This document shows positions 16,601-23,987 of a stretch of DNA of 64,000 bases, piece after piece. Origin of the DNA: Micrococcales bacterium 72-143. GTDB taxonomy: Bacteria > Actinomycetota > Actinomycetes > Actinomycetales > Microbacteriaceae. The position numbers and the translations under genes are program-made. The DNA lies in contig MKVM01000003.1 in NCBI GenBank assembly GCA_001898835.1, positions 310,001 through 374,000 of the forward strand, written 5' to 3'. The first letter of the stretch is position 1. Each line of letters starts with the position of its first letter. The notes beneath the pieces are model-generated. The model worked only from the letters and a program-made list of their open reading frames with translations, made no database searches and was not told the origin of the DNA.

Positions 16601-19600
16601 CGGGCTGACGGTCTTGACCGTGTCGACTCCCGGAGGTGTGTCGAGGAGGGTCACGTCGTCGGATGCGTCGCGCGTGACGCCGTCGGCATCCACCCGGAAG
16701 GTGTTGCGGACGACGCCCGCGCTGCCCGCGTTGAACTGGGTCGTGCCGGTCACCCAGGTGTCGGCGCCCGGCACCCGCAGCGCGTTCCGCAGCTGCCACT
16801 GGAGCCACAGGGGTCGTGCGGTGGCGCTCGAGGCGACGCCGGTGCCCGGCGCGGGGCGGCCCGGTTCCGTACTGGCGGCGCGGGCCGCGTCGTTCGGCTC
16901 GACCGTGATGCGCACGCCTGTCGCGCCGCGCAGCGTCACGAGGTCGGCGCCGCTCGGGTTGTAGCCCACGAAGCCGCTCGCGTTCATCCAGCCTCCGGCG
17001 GGGGCGGTGATCGTCGTCCAGCCGGTGCCGGGCACGTAGATCTCGATCGCCGAGACGGTGTCCCAGCGCAGGAGGGGGTCCTGCGCGAAGGTCACGGCAC
17101 GGATGCCGGTGAGGTCGAAGGCCTGGAAGACGGTGTTCTGCGGGCTCGTCTCCTGCCCGGGCAGCGGGTCGCTGATCACGACCTTGGTGTAGCCGGGCAC
17201 GGTCACCCCCCAGCTGTGCAGGGTGCGCGCAGTGGAGCCGGTCTGCGAGTTGAGGGTCGTGAGGTCGGTCGACCAGTTGTCGGTCACCCAGCGCTTGCCG
17301 GCGAGCAGTGTGCCGGGGCCGGTGCCGTAGTCGACGATCTCGGCTGTGCCGGTGTCCTTCACCTCGTCCGCCAGAACGGGCACGCCGCCCGAGACGCCCT
17401 CACCGTCGGCCGTCGCGGTGTTGTCGTAGGCGACGGGCGTGCCGGGGGTCGTCGTGGTGGGGCCGCCCGTGCGCAGGGTGCCGGAGGCCTCGAATACGAG
17501 GTTGGGTCGCACGATCGTGCCCTGGGCGAAGCCGTCGCTCTTGTCGTAGGTGAAGCGGAGGCCGGTCACGGCATCCGCGCCCGCCGCGCCGAGCAGCGCG
17601 ACGAGGTCGGCGCTGTAGGGCGCGCTCGTGCTCGGGATGGCGGCCTGGAGCGTCGCCCAGGTGCCGGGAGCGGTGCCCGTGCGGTACTCGACCGTCATGG
17701 TCGCGCCGGACGGGATGTCGACGAACGAGATCTCGCGCGCGCGGAACGCGTCCCAGAACTCGGTATCGGAGGTGCCGTCCCAGGCATCCTCGACGACGAT
17801 CCGGGTCGGGTTGACCCGCGACGACTCGGAGGAGGTGGTGGCCTCCAGCTGGGTGAGCACCGTTCCGCCGGGCGTCACGAGTTCGGGCCGCACCGTCTTC
17901 TCGATCTCGAGGCCGATCTCGGGGTAGAAGACCCGCACGTCGTCCTGGGCGGTCTTGGTGTCGGTGCCCGCCGGGTTGGTGCCGGAGACGCCGACGACGT
18001 TGACGAAGTCCTGGTGGCGGGGGGCGACATCCGGGATCATCGTCGGGTCCGTCTGCACCGTGAAGGAGGCGCCCGCCGTGGTGCCCTGCGCGATCTCGCC
18101 GGTGTAGCTGAGGGTGAAGCCGGTGATCCAGTCGCCGGGTGCCGGGGTCGGCGGGGTGGGAGCCGTGGCCGAGACGATGGGGCCGGTGATGTCGGCGGCG
18201 GTCGCGAAGTGCCAGACGACGGTGCCGGCGGTGGCGCCTGCGGGCCAGGTCCAGCCGGTGAAGCCCGCGAAGGTCAGGTCGTCGCTGAGGAACGAACCGG
18301 ATCCGGGCTCCTCGATGACGAGCGAGGTGAGCGGCCCGTTGGAGCTGTTGCGCGCGGAGAGGTTCACGCCGAAGGTGCCGCCGGCGGGCACCTCACCCGG
18401 GGTGATCGTCTTGCCGGGCTGCACGACCACGTTGAGCGGCCCGATCTGCAGCGCCGCCGAGGCGTTCTTGCTCACGGGCGGCTGGCCGGGGACGGTGACG
18501 GTAGCGCCGACCGTGTTGTTCACGGTGGCCCCCGTCGCCACGAGCGGGGTGCCGGTGCTGCGGTTGGTGGTGCGCTGCGCGACCTCGACGCACTGGGCGG
18601 ATGCGGCGCCGTTCGCGTCGATGTGCGCGCCGGTGGCCGTGCTCGAATAGCTGAGGCGGATGCCGCCGACCTCCTCCGTCGTGTAGCTCGGCAGCGTCGC
18701 GGTCGCGGCGGGCGGACCGGTGATCCAGTGCCAGGGCCCCGTCGGGGTGGAGCGCACGTAGAGGTCGACCTGCACCTGGTCCGCTCCGGCGGGCAGCGTG
18801 GTGGGCGCGCAGAGTCCCACGAAGTCGACGTAGGTGAACGGGTTCGCGCCGTCGAGGTTGCCGGTCGTGCCCTCGGGCGCGACCACCGGGTCCTGCAGCA
18901 CGAGAGTCGTCGCGGGCATGTTGGACAGGTTCCGCGCACCGATCTCGAACGTCGCGTGCTGTCCGGGGTTGTACAGCTGCGAGCTCGGCGACCACGACTT
19001 CGTCGGGGCGACGTCGACCGCGATCGGCACCTGGACGGTGACGGTCGCCGTGTCGGTGACGTTGTGGACGGCGCTCGTCGTCGCATCCGCGGTCGCCGTG
19101 TTGTCGACGGGGACGCCGTTGGAGGGCCAGGCCGGGGTGAGGCTGGTGGGCACCGTGAGCGTGATCCTGATGCTCTGCGTCGCGCCGGCCGGGATGCCGA
19201 ACTGCGGGGCGCCGCCCAGCGCGCCGAGCGGGGTGCGGAAGGAGGCGTCGAGCGTGCAGGGCGGGGTCAGGGTTCCGCCCACGGCACAGCCGGTGAGACC
19301 TGCGTCGATCGCCGCCGACGGCGGGTTGGTCTGCATGCTGACGATCGTGAAGCCCGCGAACTGCGCCGGCAGCGGGTCGGTGAGCGCGGCGTCGATGCAG
19401 GGGTTGTCATCGCACCCGACGACGAGGTTGTAGGTGAAGGTCCCGCCGGGCTGCGTGGTGATCGCGCTCGCGCCGTCGACGTTCTTGTCGAGGGTGATCT
19501 GTCCGATGTCGCCGAGGTCGGCCCAGGCGGGCGCGCTGCCCGCGGCGACCATCCCGGCGGCGAGCAGCAGCGCGGTGAGGCCGGCGAGCAGTCCGCGCGT

Positions 19601-19654
19601 GCGGCGCACGAGACGGGGACGACGGACGGGAGAGCGGCGGGCGGGCGCGGACAT
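13649..19654 (-). CDS. Giant DUF11-repeat surface protein
   Basis: Secreted protein of 2,001 residues. A long signal peptide ends near residue 45 (APAWA). The body is a chain of about eight DUF11-like beta-sandwich units, each opening with a K-x-V/W-x-P type segment: VAPTKSWSPSSQ, VVQPGKTITPGE, IEKTVRPELVTPG, VDTVKTVSPTTV, TASKNVSPSTI, IDVRKEVDAGG and LLFAEKEV. A DUF5979-like domain (KTVSGL to SIDNRY) precedes the tail. The C-terminus carries LPDTRGLGATG, a hydrophobic stretch and RRRPSRHR, a sortase-type sorting signal with a non-standard motif. It is likely an adhesin or cell-wall protein. GGAGG lies 9 nt before the ATG. It follows the sigma/anti-sigma fusion gene by 140 nt. Confidence 0.88.
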   Translation of the reverse strand: MSAPARRSPVRRPRLVRRTRGLLAGLTALLLAAGMVAAGSAPAWADLGDIGQITLDKNVDGASAITTQPGGTFTYNLVVGCDDNPCIDAALTDPLPAQFAGFTIVSMQTNPPSAAIDAGLTGCAVGGTLTPPCTLDASFRTPLGALGGAPQFGIPAGATQSIRITLTVPTSLTPAWPSNGVPVDNTATADATTSAVHNVTDTATVTVQVPIAVDVAPTKSWSPSSQLYNPGQHATFEIGARNLSNMPATTLVLQDPVVAPEGTTGNLDGANPFTYVDFVGLCAPTTLPAGADQVQVDLYVRSTPTGPWHWITGPPAATATLPSYTTEEVGGIRLSYSSTATGAHIDANGAASAQCVEVAQRTTNRSTGTPLVATGATVNNTVGATVTVPGQPPVSKNASAALQIGPLNVVVQPGKTITPGEVPAGGTFGVNLSARNSSNGPLTSLVIEEPGSGSFLSDDLTFAGFTGWTWPAGATAGTVVWHFATAADITGPIVSATAPTPPTPAPGDWITGFTLSYTGEIAQGTTAGASFTVQTDPTMIPDVAPRHQDFVNVVGVSGTNPAGTDTKTAQDDVRVFYPEIGLEIEKTVRPELVTPGGTVLTQLEATTSSESSRVNPTRIVVEDAWDGTSDTEFWDAFRAREISFVDIPSGATMTVEYRTGTAPGTWATLQAAIPSTSAPYSADLVALLGAAGADAVTGLRFTYDKSDGFAQGTIVRPNLVFEASGTLRTGGPTTTTPGTPVAYDNTATADGEGVSGGVPVLADEVKDTGTAEIVDYGTGPGTLLAGKRWVTDNWSTDLTTLNSQTGSTARTLHSWGVTVPGYTKVVISDPLPGQETSPQNTVFQAFDLTGIRAVTFAQDPLLRWDTVSAIEIYVPGTGWTTITAPAGGWMNASGFVGYNPSGADLVTLRGATGVRITVEPNDAARAASTEPGRPAPGTGVASSATARPLWLQWQLRNALRVPGADTWVTGTTQFNAGSAGVVRNTFRVDADGVTRDASDDVTLLDTPPGVDTVKTVSPTTVVVPYPGDVPTANYPTVRYTVDAWNTAAARASYLRVTDPVPCTPSTGCVTAANDRDPDVFTGNAYDSASNPFEGFTITNVDFTVAGGVPIDQAATQVALWHYDAIAGTTSVTTTTMAALASAGPSALADVVGISVVYQSSDPETTGGLIPRGTSTSNTVRMTIDAQLREHPRSNPLAYVTGGVRVDNETLAQSYDPVLSASARPNALGEAQVLLSGAGLDVTASKNVSPSTILETDPQVPVTVTLGATDGTSTASAEVVTISDTTAAFWEAFELTSIGAVTRPVGADRARIDVQLDGGTAWVAGDPVVSPAQPVLPASVTPGDLGRVTGIRYVFDNDPSRPFSATVPSADWSANAVFTVTLRAGATFPSTVVNTVDARAEHDGLPAANDADAATITMSTGTPRIDVRKEVDAGGTKQVQPGESYPWTLQVTNTGTSFITVNEIVDDLGPSLRYDGSAPGYDNTNAATMPATGITVTQSSASNLTFTFPSGAVLAPGDRFIVTVNLVLQPGLTPSQQAVNAFWVDTDQTFAPGDCTNVSGNGQGILGGLAANQCGTTNFVSPQAGPLLFAEKEVRGEIDGALVDGATNITDPALPCTPAAGGFYRSVCVAATVIGATDEWRIGAANTGTIPYTALTFVDPLPTTGDRLLATGSARGSAWRPVLDVGYGVQETTVAGLPADGVPAGTTVTIEVTTAPAPCVGTGGPSNWPSDVDCAADPWQTLASYTGEAAAITGIRVSLDFTTTAAGVLAPGASVHFQYRTVNTPWTTGDVPTAQAVRPALQSGTPRAWNQVGVNAVLDGGGTLRRAPERVGVQLLAGSAAVAKTVSGLASRAPAQVTVDVVCTVPDGDGGDAPVDLGALATLPVPTGGTARLDGIPLGAHCVIAESGALGAFGEAARTPSGAQGVDILVPGTSADAVPAAQAVSIDNRYAPPLLPDTRGLGATGADATLLGLLGALGVAALGAGAALLLVTRRRPSRHRAG

Positions 19655-19794
19655 GCTTCGGGTTCCTCCAGGGGCCGCATCGCTGTCGATGCGTCGGGTG
19701 GCGGGCGCGCCGGTCAGGCGTCCCCCATGAGAAGAGATCGCGGTCCGGCCGATTCGTGACGCGAGTCGGCCGAATCCGACCGGTCGTCGCCCGG

Positions 19795-21531
19795 TCAGCC
19801 GTCCAGCAGCACCACGATGCGCCGGATGGCGACGTACTGGTCGGCGACGAGGATGAGGGTGCCGTCGACGACGATCGCCGTGGGCGCGGGACCCGCGAGG
19901 GTCACGATGCGCGCGGTGCCGGAGCCGAGCCGCTCGAGTGGGAGGGAGATGCTCTCACCCGCGTCGAGCTCGAACGTGCCGTCGATGAGGAGGCCCGCGA
20001 CCTGCACCCCCGCGAAGGTCACCGTCAGCTGCCAGTCGACGACGGGGAAGTCGTCCGCGAGGGTCCACGTGCCGGCGCCGACCGCCTGCACCATCGCCGT
20101 CGCGTCCGCGGTCGAGACGTAGCGGATGCTGCCGTCGGGCATGTCGATCGTCTCGACGCTGTCGGGCGCGAGCGCGAACTGGCCGCCGGGCGTGTCGAGC
20201 ACGACGATATCCCGGGTCAGCTCCTGGTCGGACACCCAGGTGATCTCGGCGGACGCCACGGTGGCGGGGAGGTCGAGCTGCGAGTTGCCGGCGTCGATGA
20301 TCGTCACCCCGCCGAGGATCGGACTCTGCGTGAGGTCGTCGGGGAAGCTCTCGATGGGCGTCGGGATGACGATGACCGGGTCGGTGCCGGGCGGGTCCTC
20401 GGGCAGCTGGGAGCGGGGTGGCGCATCCGTCCGTGCGGGGGGATCGGTCTCGGACGGCGCGGGCTCGTCGGCGGGCTCCGGCGAGGGGTCGAGCGTGGGG
20501 GCGGGCTCGGACTCCTCCGGCTCGGTCGGCTGGGCGCTCGGCAGTGCGCTCGGCTGCGTGCCGCCCGACCGCTCTCCGCCACGCGGATCCGGATGCCCGC
20601 CCGGCGCCGCCAGCATGCCGCCGACCGCGAGGGCGAGGGCGACCGAGGCGGCTGCGCCGCCGGCGACGAACAGCAGCGCGCGCGGGGCGGGTGCGGCACT
20701 CGCGACGGCGACCCCCGTGGGCGCCGGGGCCGCCGACGCCTGGTGGATGAGCCAGCCCGCGAGCCCGCCGCCGAGCACGAGGGGCGCGACGACGACCCGC
20801 AGGCCCCGTGCGACCTCCGCGACCTCGGCGACCATCGCACGACAGTCGGCGCAGTCCTCGAGGTGGGCATCGAGCCTGCGGCGATCCCGGCGGGAGAGGG
20901 AGCCGCGCACGTGGGGGCCCATCCGCTGGGCGCTCCACCGGCACTCGGGACGGTCGGCGGCCTCCACGTGCGCGGAGAGGTAGGCGTCGCGGAGGCCCTC
21001 CCGGGCGCGCACCAGCAGGGCGGAGGTGGCGTTGGCGCCGAGGCCGAGCAGCGGTGCGATGGCTCCCGGCTTCATGCCCTCGACCTCGTGGTACCAGAGC
21101 ACCGCCTGCCACCGCTCGGGGAGCGAGGAGAAGGCGCGGCCGACCACGCCCGACTCGTAGGCGGTGACGACGGGGTCGGGTGCCTCGGACGGGGTCTCCA
21201 GGTCCTCCGGCGCGTCGACGGCGATGACGTGCGACTCCCGCTCGCGCGCCGCCATGATCCCGTTGCGCACGACGGTGTAGAGGTAGGCACGGAACGAGTC
21301 GCCCGGCCCGTTCCCGGCGCGGATCGCCGCGAGCACGTTGAGGAATGCCTGGGAGACGGCGTCCTCGGCCGAGAGCGGTGTGCCGATCGTCATACGCGTC
21401 GCGAGTCGCAGCGCAGCGCCGGCGTGCCGCGCGTACAGCACGCCGTAGGCGTCGTCGTCGCCGCCGCGCACGGCCGCGAGGAGCTCCGCGTCGGACGGCA
21501 AGGTCGACACTGCGTCGTCGTGCAGGGTCAC
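19795..21531 (-). CDS. ECF sigma factor fused to zinc anti-sigma and membrane domain
   Basis: Protein of 578 residues. Sigma region 2 spans about 25-95 (SAEDAVSQAFLNVL, FRAYLYTVVRN) and region 4 about 130-185 (LPERWQAVLWYHEVEG, ALLVRAREGLRDAY). Then comes a zinc anti-sigma motif: Cys197, His223, Cys227 and Cys230 (CX25HX3CX2C). Two hydrophobic segments follow (about 244-264 and 285-309), a Pro/Glu/Asp-rich linker (about 325-388) and a beta-rich C-terminal domain. Actinobacterial ECF groups with fused anti-sigma and membrane parts are known. Tethering would keep the sigma inactive until a signal releases it. The giant surface protein just downstream is the likeliest target. With two membrane passes the C-terminus would be inside, which is odd for such a linker. 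Confidence 0.88.
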   Translation of the reverse strand: MTLHDDAVSTLPSDAELLAAVRGGDDDAYGVLYARHAGAALRLATRMTIGTPLSAEDAVSQAFLNVLAAIRAGNGPGDSFRAYLYTVVRNGIMAARERESHVIAVDAPEDLETPSEAPDPVVTAYESGVVGRAFSSLPERWQAVLWYHEVEGMKPGAIAPLLGLGANATSALLVRAREGLRDAYLSAHVEAADRPECRWSAQRMGPHVRGSLSRRDRRRLDAHLEDCADCRAMVAEVAEVARGLRVVVAPLVLGGGLAGWLIHQASAAPAPTGVAVASAAPAPRALLFVAGGAAASVALALAVGGMLAAPGGHPDPRGGERSGGTQPSALPSAQPTEPEESEPAPTLDPSPEPADEPAPSETDPPARTDAPPRSQLPEDPPGTDPVIVIPTPIESFPDDLTQSPILGGVTIIDAGNSQLDLPATVASAEITWVSDQELTRDIVVLDTPGGQFALAPDSVETIDMPDGSIRYVSTADATAMVQAVGAGTWTLADDFPVVDWQLTVTFAGVQVAGLLIDGTFELDAGESISLPLERLGSGTARIVTLAGPAPTAIVVDGTLILVADQYVAIRRIVVLLDG

Positions 21532-21706
21532 GTGACGCCATCTCCCTTCGAGCGCGGCAGAGAACGCATCACCTGATGGGAGTCCGATCGAGCCGGAACA
21601 TGACGCAAAAGACGTGCTGTTCTCGGACGAGCCGAACGACCGCGAGCGGGTCTCGCAAGTTTCGAGAGTACCACCGGGTGTCGTCGGGCCGCCCTAGGCT
21701 GACCGC

Positions 21707-23056
21707 ATGGCCAGACCCCCCGCTCCCGGTTTCGCGTGCGCCGAGTGCGGCTGGACAGGCGCCAAGTGGTTCGGGCGCTGCCCCGAGTGCCAGGCCTGGG
21801 GCTCGATCGTCGAGCGCGGCGCTCCGACCGGCAAGGTGGCCGCGGCATCCGTGCCCGAGGCACGCGCGGCGAAGCCCATCACCGCGCACGTCGTCGAGGA
21901 TGCGAGCCACCGCCCGACGGGCATCGGCGAGTTCGACCGGGTGCTCGGCGGCGGCCTCGTCCCCGGCGCGGCCGTCCTCGTGTCGGGCGAGCCCGGCGTC
22001 GGCAAGTCCACGCTGCTGCTCGAGGTCGCGGCGCGGGCGGCGCGGCGCGGCGCACGCGTGCTGTACGTCTCGGGCGAGGAGTCGGCCGGGCAGGTTCGGC
22101 TGCGCGCCGAGCGCACCGGCGCCCTCGACGACGAGCTCTACCTGGCATCCGAGACCGACCTCGCGACCGTGCTGGGTCACGTCGACGCGGTGCGCCCCGG
22201 GCTGCTCGTGGTCGACTCGGTGCAGACCATCGCCTCCGCACTGTCGGACGGCGCCCCCGGCCAGCCCGCGCAGGTGCGGGAGGTCGCGGGCACGCTCATC
22301 CGCGTCGCGAAGGAGCGGGCGATCCCGCTGCTGCTCGTCGGCCACGTCACGAAAGACGGCACGATCGCGGGGCCGCGGGTGCTGGAGCACCTCGTCGACG
22401 TCGTGCTGAGCTTCGACGGCGACCGCCAGACCGCGCTGCGCTTCGTGCGCGCCCTCAAGAACCGCTTCGGTCCCACGGATGAGGCGGGCTGCTTCGAGAT
22501 GACGGGCGACGGCATCGCGGAGGTGCCCGACCCCTCCGGCCTCTTCCTCTCCCGCACGCAGACGCCGGTGCCCGGCACCTGCGTCACAGTCGCCCTCGAG
22601 GGCCGCCGCGCCCTGCCGGTCGAGGTGCAGGCGCTCGTCGTCGACACGACCGCCCCGAACCCGCGCCGCATCGTGAGCGGCGTCGACGGCGCGCGCGTCG
22701 CGATGCTGCTCGCGGTGCTCGAGAAGCGCTGCCGCATCAAGCTCTCCGACAAGGAGGTCTACGTGTCGACGGTGGGCGGCATCCGGCTTGCCGAGCCGGG
22801 CTCCGACCTCGCGATCGCCCTCGCCATCGCGTCCGCCGCGCGCGACAAGCCGCTGCCCCGCACCCTCGCCGCCATCGGCGAGATCAGCCTCGCGGGCGAG
22901 GTGCGCGCCGTCGCCGGCGGCCGCCAGCGCGCGGCGGAGGCCACGCGTCTCGGCTACCGCACGATCATCGACGACGAGGTCGGCTCGATCCAGACCGCGG
23001 AGTCGCTCGCGTTCTCGGCCTCGGGTCTCGAGCGGGTGGACGCACCCGCGTTCTGA
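21707..23056 (+). CDS. radA: DNA repair protein RadA
   Basis: RadA/Sms, a DnaB-like branch-migration ATPase that processes recombination intermediates, 449 residues. The N-terminal zinc finger is CAECGWTG...CPECQAWG. The RecA-like core has Walker A GEPGVGKST, Walker B LLVVDSVQT, and the RadA-specific KNRFG motif. The C-terminal third is a Lon-protease-like domain without the catalytic serine-lysine pair (VYVSTVGGIRL onward). Length and order are normal. It is divergent from the sigma-factor fusion across 175 bp. Confidence 0.95.
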   Translation: MARPPAPGFACAECGWTGAKWFGRCPECQAWGSIVERGAPTGKVAAASVPEARAAKPITAHVVEDASHRPTGIGEFDRVLGGGLVPGAAVLVSGEPGVGKSTLLLEVAARAARRGARVLYVSGEESAGQVRLRAERTGALDDELYLASETDLATVLGHVDAVRPGLLVVDSVQTIASALSDGAPGQPAQVREVAGTLIRVAKERAIPLLLVGHVTKDGTIAGPRVLEHLVDVVLSFDGDRQTALRFVRALKNRFGPTDEAGCFEMTGDGIAEVPDPSGLFLSRTQTPVPGTCVTVALEGRRALPVEVQALVVDTTAPNPRRIVSGVDGARVAMLLAVLEKRCRIKLSDKEVYVSTVGGIRLAEPGSDLAIALAIASAARDKPLPRTLAAIGEISLAGEVRAVAGGRQRAAEATRLGYRTIIDDEVGSIQTAESLAFSASGLERVDAPAF

Positions 23057-23173
23057 GAAGTGGCGCGCGCCGGACGTTGGCGCCCCGTACGGGAGTGCGC
23101 GTCCGGGACCGTGCCCGATGGCACCCGGGACCGCTGTCTCTGCCGCCCGGGCCCCCGGGACAGGAAGGCTGAG

Positions 23174-23196
23174 CGCGGCCGCTCGCTGCGGCCGCG
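23174..23196. terminator. Hairpin after radA
   Basis: CGCGGCCGC-TCGCT-GCGGCCGCG, a perfect 9-bp stem with a 5-nt loop, lies 118 nt after radA and 39 nt before the DUF4386 start. A weaker 7-bp hairpin (CCGGACG/CGTCCGG) is at 23070-23106. No U-tract follows, as is usual in high-GC actinobacteria. It could equally act in the leader of the following gene. Confidence 0.45.
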
Positions 23197-23235
23197 ACCG
23201 CGCGAGCGGCGCCACCACCTCCAAGGAGATTCACC

Positions 23236-23931
23236 ATGACCACCACCACCGAGACGGCTCCATCCGTCTCAACCCGGCAACACCCCGCGTCCCGTGCCTG
23301 GGCCGCCACCGGAATCGTCGCCGCGATCGCATCGCTCGCGAGCGTCTACCTCTCGATGACCCTGTCCCCGGAGTATGTGCCGGGCAGCGTCATCACCTCC
23401 GAGCAGATCGATGCCGGCCTCATGGCGCAGCAGCCCGTGATCGTCGCGTTCCACATCGTCACCCTCCTGTCGGGGCTGCTGCTCGTCGTCGTCGCCGCGG
23501 GACTGTGGCGACGCCTTCGTGCCGCCCTGGGGCCGGAATCGCTCCTGCCGATGGTCGCCTTCGCGGGCCTCCTCCTCGTCGCCGTCGCGCAGGTGCTGGG
23601 CACCGGACTCGACACCGAGTTCCTCTTCGGCGTGGGGGATTCGGCGATCAACCTCCCGAGCGACATCGGCTTCTACTCTCACTGGATCGCGACGATCCCG
23701 TGGCTCTGGGCCGGCGGAGGCCTCGCCGCGATCGCGGTCGGCGTCGCGCAGCGATCGCGGGCCGTCCCCTCGTGGATCGGTTTCGTGAGCTTCCTGCTCG
23801 GAGTTCCGACGCTGCTGCTCGCGGCGTCGCCGCTGCAGTACATGGCCGCCGGCCCGGGGGCGCTCTGGCTGCTCGTCGTGTCGATCGGGTTCGTGGCGGG
23901 CGACCGCGCGTACCGGAGCGGCGCCCTCTGA
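23236..23931 (+). CDS. DUF4386-like multipass membrane protein
   Basis: Integral membrane protein of 231 residues with about six membrane segments, consistent with the DUF4386 family: a short soluble N-terminus, then AATGIVAAIASLASVYL, IVAFHIVTLLSGLLLVVV, MVAFAGLLLVAVAQV, the loop GVGDSAINLPSDIGFYSHW, and IPWLWAGGGLAAIAVG. The function of the family is unknown. AAGGAG lies 7 nt before the ATG. It is convergent with the next membrane-protein gene, with a strong hairpin between. Confidence 0.75.
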   Translation: MTTTTETAPSVSTRQHPASRAWAATGIVAAIASLASVYLSMTLSPEYVPGSVITSEQIDAGLMAQQPVIVAFHIVTLLSGLLLVVVAAGLWRRLRAALGPESLLPMVAFAGLLLVAVAQVLGTGLDTEFLFGVGDSAINLPSDIGFYSHWIATIPWLWAGGGLAAIAVGVAQRSRAVPSWIGFVSFLLGVPTLLLAASPLQYMAAGPGALWLLVVSIGFVAGDRAYRSGAL

Positions 23932-23945
23932 CACAGCCCCCGAGA

Positions 23946-23976
23946 GAACGGCCGCGGTCACCGACCGCGGCCGTTC
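23946..23976. terminator. Bidirectional terminator
   Basis: Perfect 14-bp inverted repeat: GAACGGCCGCGGTC, a 3-nt loop ACC, then its exact complement. It sits between the convergent stops at 23931 and 23988 and would end transcription from both sides. Confidence 0.85.
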
Positions 23977-23987
23977 CTTCGCGAGGG

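Noticed and set aside
19680-19794. GATTCGGCCG/GAATCGGCCG repeats upstream of the giant surface protein as an ECF promoter or operator
   Set aside because: No GGAAC/CGT pair with correct spacing was found, and the repeats are imperfect; too weak to call.
21596-21622. GAACA...TGTTC palindrome upstream of radA, considered as a LexA/SOS box
   Set aside because: The spacing between half-sites is far larger than in the actinobacterial SOS box CGAAC-4-GTTCG, and the inner match is weak.
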